Origin: JAFANK01 sp036741695 | GTDB lineage: Bacteria > Vulcanimicrobiota > Vulcanimicrobiia > Eremiobacterales > Eremiobacteraceae | DNA: 40,034 nt | Assembly: GCA_036741695.1 (NCBI GenBank) | Contig: DAINRU010000021.1 | Span: 1-40,034, forward strand | Direction: 5' to 3' | Part shown: positions 36,575-40,034 of the stretch, in pieces | Layout of the letters: each line of letters opens with the position of its first letter | Position numbering within the stretch: position 1 is the first letter of the stretch | The notes under the pieces: generated by a model | Told to the model about the DNA's origin: nothing | What the model saw: the letters and a program-made list of their open reading frames with translations, nothing else | Database searches by the model: none | Position numbers and translations under genes: made by a program

Positions 36575-37798
36575 CTAGGGCTCCGAGAGCACGGCGATGG
36601 CGGCACGCAGCTGCGGGTCATGGCCGCGGGCGATGTCGGCGGGCGAACGAGAGACGATGACGTCCGGCGTCACGCCCTTGCCCTCTAACAGGACGCCATT
36701 GGCGTCGCGCATGTCCAGCGTGGCGACGCGCAGCAGGCCACCGTCCGCGAGCGACTCCTCGACTTCGACGCCGAGCACGTGCTTGGCGGTCGGTTCGCCG
36801 ACGATCACCCCACGATGATAGATCTGCAACGCGCTCGCCAGCGCTTCGGCTCCGCTCTCGCTGTTAGCGTCGACGAGCACGACGAGCTTGCCGGTATAGC
36901 GGACGTGGGCATCATCGGTCGCCACGAACCGGCGACGGCCGAAGATGTGGTAGCGGCCTGCGCCGCTCACCACGAGCGTGCCGGGCGGGATGAAGATGCC
37001 GGCAGCCGCATCGACCGCATCGATCAGTCCGCCGGGATTGCCGCGCAGGTCCAAGATCAGCGAGGGGTTTGCGCTCACGTCTGACACCGCCCAGCCCAGC
37101 TCTTCTTGGACGTCGTTGGGGAAAGACGCCATGCGCAGATAGCCGATGTGCGGCGCTGCCTTTCCCCAATCCACGTCTGCTTGCACCACTTGATCGAACG
37201 ATACGCCGCGCGCGGGGCGCACAAGCGCTTTCCAGGTCCGCCCGCTCACCGGATCGCGCACCATGAAGGCGCGCGCACCACCGTCGGCGTCAGCGCCTCC
37301 CTGTTGGGCGACGATCAGTCCGGGACGAAGTCCGGCATCTGCCGCAGGCGAGCGCGGCGCGACCCGTGCGACGACTCGGTCATGGCCGAGCGTCACGAAC
37401 GCGGCTCCGAGCGCTTGGGCGACCTGATCCTGGACCTGGCTCACGTCGGCGGGCGAAAAGACCGCCGTGTGGCTATCGCCAAGCTTGGCCAACATCTCGC
37501 TGAGCAGGTGATAGCGCTCGCTCTCCGTCCGCGCCGCGATCACCCGAGGCCGGTATGCGGCGACGAGCGCGGGCCAATCGAGTCCGTGGAACGATCGATC
37601 GTAATAACGGACGGTGACGGTCGTCGTCACTTGGTCGAAGACGCGCTCGCCGATCGGCTCCGTCGCCAGATGATGGCGCACGGCCACGACGCAAACGACG
37701 GCGACCACGAGCGAGGTCGCGATCGCGAGCCGTCGGCGCAAGCGCAATCGCCGCTGGATGGGCAGATAGGGAACAGCAGCGCTCTCAAAATCCATCAT
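36575..37798 (-). CDS. S41 family C-terminal processing protease-like protein, membrane-anchored
   Basis: 407 residues. One N-terminal membrane helix (about 24-42: LAIATSLVVAVVCVVAV) after an Arg-rich stretch, so the catalytic part is extracytoplasmic. A helical S41 N-domain (FDQVTTTVTVRYYDRSFHGLDW, LAKLGDSHTAVFSP), a short PDZ-like part (GHDRVVARVAPRSPAADAGLRPG), then the protease core with LILDLRGNPGGLIDAVD, catalytic Ser in VDANSESGAEALASAL and general-base Lys in GEPTAKHVLG. It starts 1 nt after the HPPK-FolE2 stop, so the two are one operon. The substrate is unknown. Confidence 0.9.
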   Translation of the reverse strand: MMDFESAAVPYLPIQRRLRLRRRLAIATSLVVAVVCVVAVRHHLATEPIGERVFDQVTTTVTVRYYDRSFHGLDWPALVAAYRPRVIAARTESERYHLLSEMLAKLGDSHTAVFSPADVSQVQDQVAQALGAAFVTLGHDRVVARVAPRSPAADAGLRPGLIVAQQGGADADGGARAFMVRDPVSGRTWKALVRPARGVSFDQVVQADVDWGKAAPHIGYLRMASFPNDVQEELGWAVSDVSANPSLILDLRGNPGGLIDAVDAAAGIFIPPGTLVVSGAGRYHIFGRRRFVATDDAHVRYTGKLVVLVDANSESGAEALASALQIYHRGVIVGEPTAKHVLGVEVEESLADGGLLRVATLDMRDANGVLLEGKGVTPDVIVSRSPADIARGHDPQLRAAIAVLSEP

Positions 37799-37799
37799 G

Positions 37800-39338
37800 T
37801 CATTCGTGTCCTACGCGCGGATGCGCGCGCACGACCGCGCCGTCGTGCGTGGTCGCAGCCTCGCCGCCGAGCCATTGCTCGAGCGTCGTATGCCGCACAC
37901 CAGGATCGCCGCGCAGCTCGCGGCGCAGTTCGCCCAGCGTCGAACACGATTCGGCCACAGCATCGTGCTTGTGGATGCTCTCGAAATTGATCTGACGGGC
38001 CAGCACGAAAGACTCGTCGGGGAGGTAGCTCAGCGCGTCATGCGCATAGCGCAGCATCTCGCGGACGACGTCCTCCACGAAACGGGGCGCCAGATGCGCC
38101 TTGTTGACGACGAACAGCTCGTCCGGCCGTTTGAGCAGATCGTAGGTCTCCGCGGACATGGACTGCTCGACGATCTCGACAAGCGTGGGCACATCAACTG
38201 CGGCATCCGCTCCGACCATGAACGTTCCCAGCCCGCGCTGGTTGTGCGTGGCCAGCGGCACGGCCGACAGCACGCGCGCGATCTGCTCTTCATTGAACCC
38301 CTCGGCGAGGAGTCGTTCGCGCGAGTGATCCGCGATCATACCTTGCGCGCACGGGCACGCCGTCATCCCTTCGGCTTCGACGCCGAGCAAACGGCGCGAG
38401 AAGGACGCGGTCGCCACTGCGGTCGCGAGCACCGTATAGAACTCGCGCGTGCGCAGGGCGCTCGCCGGCGTGACCCGGTCCAGGGCCAGCGGCGCGCGTA
38501 CGTGTACGAGCGCGCGTTCCGCGTGCTGGCTCTCGACGACCCTGCGGGCGAGCGCGGCTGCGAGCTCGTCCACGCCGTGGATGTCCCCGCCGGCAGGCTC
38601 GGCCAGCGCATCCTCGAGATCCTGAGAAAAACGCGACATGTGCACGCCGCTGTGGGTTGCGTCGAGATCGGCGTAGATGTCGAAGGTGGCGATGGTGGTC
38701 TGCTGCGAGCTGAGCGCGGGGTCGACGGCGATGAGCGTCTTGACGCCCGTGATGCCGGCACGATTGAGGGAGAGCGGGACCAGCGGGCGGGACTCCTGCA
38801 CGTCGCGGCGGATGCGGGTCAAAAGACCGCCTTCCCTGAGGACGACGCCGTCATGGTCCACACGAGCTGCCATCTCGGCGACGGTCTTTCCGGAGAGCGG
38901 ATCGACGAGCGTGGGCGCTATTTCCGCCAGTGGAACGAGTACAAACGCGCGCGAGGAAAGCCCGGGATGCGGAAGGGTGCAATCTTCGTCGGGCATGACG
39001 AGGTCGTCGTAGAGCAACAGGTCCAAATCGATAGCGCGCGGACCGAGCGGCATCGTGACTCGCCGGCCGATCTGTCGCTCGATCTTGGCCAGCGCTGCGC
39101 GCAGGACGCGCGGCGGCAGATCCGTCCAGCCCGTACAGGCGAGATTGAGGAAGTCCGGCTGGTCCTTGTAGCCGACGGGTTGTGTCTCATATACAGATGA
39201 GACACGATCGATCCAGACGAGCGAGCGCAGCTTGTGGATAGCTGCGGCGACATTGCCCTGGCGATCGCCGATATTCGATCCGATGGCAATCGCGATGCGA
39301 TGCGCGCCGCGGAGATTTGAAGAAGATGTGAACGACAT
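37800..39338 (-). CDS. folK/folE2: Fusion of HPPK (FolK) and GTP cyclohydrolase FolE2 (IB)
   Basis: 512 residues, two folate-pathway enzymes in one chain. Residues about 10-165 are 6-hydroxymethyl-7,8-dihydropterin pyrophosphokinase: AIGSNIGDRQGN, SVYETQPVGYKDQPDFLN, PLGPRAIDLDLLLYDD, LPHPGLSSRAFVLVPLAEI. Residues about 185-500 are the FolE2/MptA-type GTP cyclohydrolase: THSGVHMSRFSQDLE (228-242), GMTACPCAQGMI with Cys328/Cys330, ATHNQRG (363-369), HLAPRFVEDVVREMLR. FolE2 makes dihydroneopterin triphosphate, the first step; HPPK acts two steps later. No stop or frameshift is seen at the junction. Followed 1 nt later by the S41 protease gene. Confidence 0.93.
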   Translation of the reverse strand: MSFTSSSNLRGAHRIAIAIGSNIGDRQGNVAAAIHKLRSLVWIDRVSSVYETQPVGYKDQPDFLNLACTGWTDLPPRVLRAALAKIERQIGRRVTMPLGPRAIDLDLLLYDDLVMPDEDCTLPHPGLSSRAFVLVPLAEIAPTLVDPLSGKTVAEMAARVDHDGVVLREGGLLTRIRRDVQESRPLVPLSLNRAGITGVKTLIAVDPALSSQQTTIATFDIYADLDATHSGVHMSRFSQDLEDALAEPAGGDIHGVDELAAALARRVVESQHAERALVHVRAPLALDRVTPASALRTREFYTVLATAVATASFSRRLLGVEAEGMTACPCAQGMIADHSRERLLAEGFNEEQIARVLSAVPLATHNQRGLGTFMVGADAAVDVPTLVEIVEQSMSAETYDLLKRPDELFVVNKAHLAPRFVEDVVREMLRYAHDALSYLPDESFVLARQINFESIHKHDAVAESCSTLGELRRELRGDPGVRHTTLEQWLGGEAATTHDGAVVRAHPRVGHE

Positions 39339-39389
39339 GAGCGTCGCTTGTCTGCTTCGTGAGATTCGGATGCGATTCCGTCACGATGC

Positions 39390-39419
39390 TTGACATGCAA
39401 GAAGCAGCGGCAGTATCAT
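39390..39419 (+). promoter_or_regulatory. Sigma-70-type promoter
   Basis: TTGACA (39390-39395, perfect -35) and TATCAT (39414-39419, 5 of 6 for -10) with an 18-nt spacer. It points rightward into the structured region and clpC; the predicted transcript start is about 39426. Confidence 0.75.
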
Positions 39420-39425
39420 GCGATT

Positions 39426-39580
39426 AGGCCTCAAGAGGCCACGCTCCAAGGCGTACTGATCGGCGAGCGGGTCGAGCGACGAACCCGCATCCGGATTGTG
39501 CAATCCGGGCGTAGCGATTGGGATTCACCAATCGACCGAAAGCCGATGCGACTACCTGAGAATATCGGGCACCAGTACAG
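39426..39580 (+). ncRNA. Candidate structured RNA (leader or small RNA) upstream of clpC
   Basis: Just after the promoter is a run of perfect helices. A first hairpin GGCCT-CAAG-AGGCC (39427-39440, extendable). A closing stem GTACTG/CAGTAC (39453-39458 with 39573-39578). A stem ATCGGC/GCCGAT (39459-39464 with 39542-39547), which encloses three hairpins: GCGGGT/ACCCGC (39467-39488), CCGGATT-GTGC-AATCCGG (39491-39508) and CGATTGG-GATTCA-CCAATCG (39515-39534). GCCGAT could instead pair with ATCGG at 39564-39568, a possible switch. It matches no RNA class I recognise (not tmRNA, SRP RNA, RNase P, B12, TPP or c-di-GMP riboswitch), and no terminator T-run follows. The helices are visible; that it is a functional RNA is inferred. 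Confidence 0.5.
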
Positions 39581-39818
39581 CTAGGACCGTGATTCTTGAG
39601 GCTTTTGCGTTGCCGGGAGCGGCGCGATCTCAAGCCGTGCGGGCGTTTGGCGCATAGGCTCCGGCTCCGTTCCGCATTTTGCTTTGCCGATAATCGTGGT
39701 ATGAACCGTCCGCGGCTCGCATACGTTGAACGTAGTAGAAGTGACGACGAGCCGCCCACAATGCGAAAAAAGAGGAAGCACTAGAAGAGTATCCGTCGAA
39801 CGGTCCATGCGGGAGAAA
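39581..39818. other. Intergenic stretch without a recognised gene
   Basis: Between the structured region and the hairpins before clpC. It holds a loose inverted repeat CTTGAG...CTCAAG (about 39595 and 39631). Open frames here are short, lack ribosome-binding sites and have no recognisable protein. It probably belongs to a long clpC 5' leader or holds a second promoter. Confidence 0.4.
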
Positions 39819-39866
39819 GCCGCGCTCGAGCGCGGCACATCGAGTGCGACGTCCCGTGGCGCACTC
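39819..39866 (+). promoter_or_regulatory. Palindrome and hairpin abutting the clpC ribosome-binding site
   Basis: GCCGCGCTCGAGCGCGGC (39819-39836) is a perfect 18-bp palindrome. GAGTGCG (39842-39848) pairs with CGCACTC (39860-39866), which touches AAGGAG at 39867-39872. It could be an operator dyad plus a translation-modulating hairpin. It is not a CIRCE element (order of half-sites is reversed) and no CtsR heptamer repeat is seen. Confidence 0.45.
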
Positions 39867-39883
39867 AAGGAGTCGAAAGCCTA

Positions 39884-40034
39884 ATGTCCATGTGGGAACC
39901 GTTCACCGAACGCGCGCGCCGATCGATCGTGCTCGCACAAGAAGAGGCGCAGCGTCTTGGGAACAACTACATCGGGACAGAACACATCCTGCTCGGCATC
40001 ATCAGCGAAGGCGAGAGCCTTGCCGCCAAAGTGT
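39884..40034 (+). CDS. clpC: ATP-dependent Clp protease ATPase ClpC, N-terminal fragment, cut by the window end
   Basis: The first 50 residues: MSMWEPFTERARRSIVLAQEEAQRLGNNYIGTEHILLGIISEGESLAAKV. This is the Clp N-domain of ClpC: FTERARRSIVLAQEEAQRL and N-Y-IGTEHILLGI are near-invariant in the family. ClpC unfolds proteins for ClpP. ATG 39884 is used because AAGGAG lies 11 nt upstream. The long 5' region (545 nt from the divergent gene) suggests controlled expression. The rest of the gene lies beyond the window, so ClpC rather than another Clp N-domain protein is very likely but not proven. Confidence 0.9.
   Translation, partial: MSMWEPFTERARRSIVLAQEEAQRLGNNYIGTEHILLGIISEGESLAAKV

Noticed and set aside
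39453..39578. Cloverleaf-like fold considered as a tRNA or tmRNA
   Set aside because: No T-loop consensus GGTTCRA in a 7-bp arm, stems have the wrong lengths and spacing, and the whole is too long for a tRNA; no tmRNA resume-codon pattern seen.
39390..39584. A 64-codon open frame starting at TTG over the structured region
   Set aside because: It starts inside the -35 box, has no ribosome-binding site, and overlaps the predicted RNA helices; no protein family resemblance.
39842..39866. GAGTGC/GCACTC repeat considered as a CIRCE (HrcA) operator
   Set aside because: CIRCE is TTAGCACTC-N9-GAGTGCTAA; here the half-sites are in the reverse order and the spacer is 11, so it is a hairpin rather than CIRCE.

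Overview
This 40 kb window is GC-rich chromosomal DNA, very densely coded, from a bacterium with an outer membrane: it encodes a TonB-dependent receptor, an outer-membrane barrel protein and an HlyD-type adaptor. No rRNA, tRNA, CRISPR array, transposase, integrase or phage gene is visible. The gene mix (carboxypeptidase-regulatory-domain TonB receptor, CBM9/DUF5916 barrel protein, actinobacterial-style acyl-CoA carboxylase with a small epsilon-like subunit, HPPK fused to FolE2, ClpC) would suit a deep-branching environmental lineage such as Eremiobacterota (WPS-2). That placement is an inference, not a demonstrated identification.

Layout. 1-1664: end of a sugar-type ABC importer (permease, single-domain ATPase). 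1712-10036: a same-strand run for envelope and periplasm functions: TonB receptor, OmpR-type two-component pair, histidine acid phosphatase, YVTN propeller, outer-membrane barrel, cytochrome c lipoprotein. 10081-11271: thiolase. 11322-16292 (minus): DUF5916 barrel protein and M16 peptidase. 16430-22090: peptidoglycan-recycling cluster nagZ - AmiE-like serine hydrolase - anmK - unknown secreted protein - murQ; the first three are translationally coupled. 22112-25301 (minus): three-gene ABC exporter (adaptor, ATPase, permease) with ATGA overlaps. 25348-29342 (minus): DUF72 protein, Cys-rich secreted protein, PAS-PAS-GAF-GGDEF-EAL protein. 29468-36043: propionyl-CoA to succinyl-CoA locus (pccB, small epsilon-like subunit, pccA; then mutase and epimerase), with a nitrilase on the opposite strand between the two halves. 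36143-39338: degenerate receiver protein, S41 protease, HPPK-FolE2 fusion. 39339-39883: long non-coding interval with a strong-looking promoter and a potential structured RNA. 39884-end: start of clpC.

The most unusual signal is a dispersed palindromic element of about 26 bp (an 8-bp stem AACGGACC/GGTCCGTT around TTCA, preceded by TGAAGC). I find six copies plus an adjacent half-copy. Two identical copies lie in frame inside anmK, each encoding EATDLQARS. One lies in reverse, in frame, inside the small carboxylase-subunit gene, encoding NGPEGPMLQ. The others are intergenic. This resembles the gene-invading palindromic elements known from Rickettsia, and I do not know of a description for this sequence family. 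Second in interest is the promoter-driven multi-hairpin RNA candidate before clpC.
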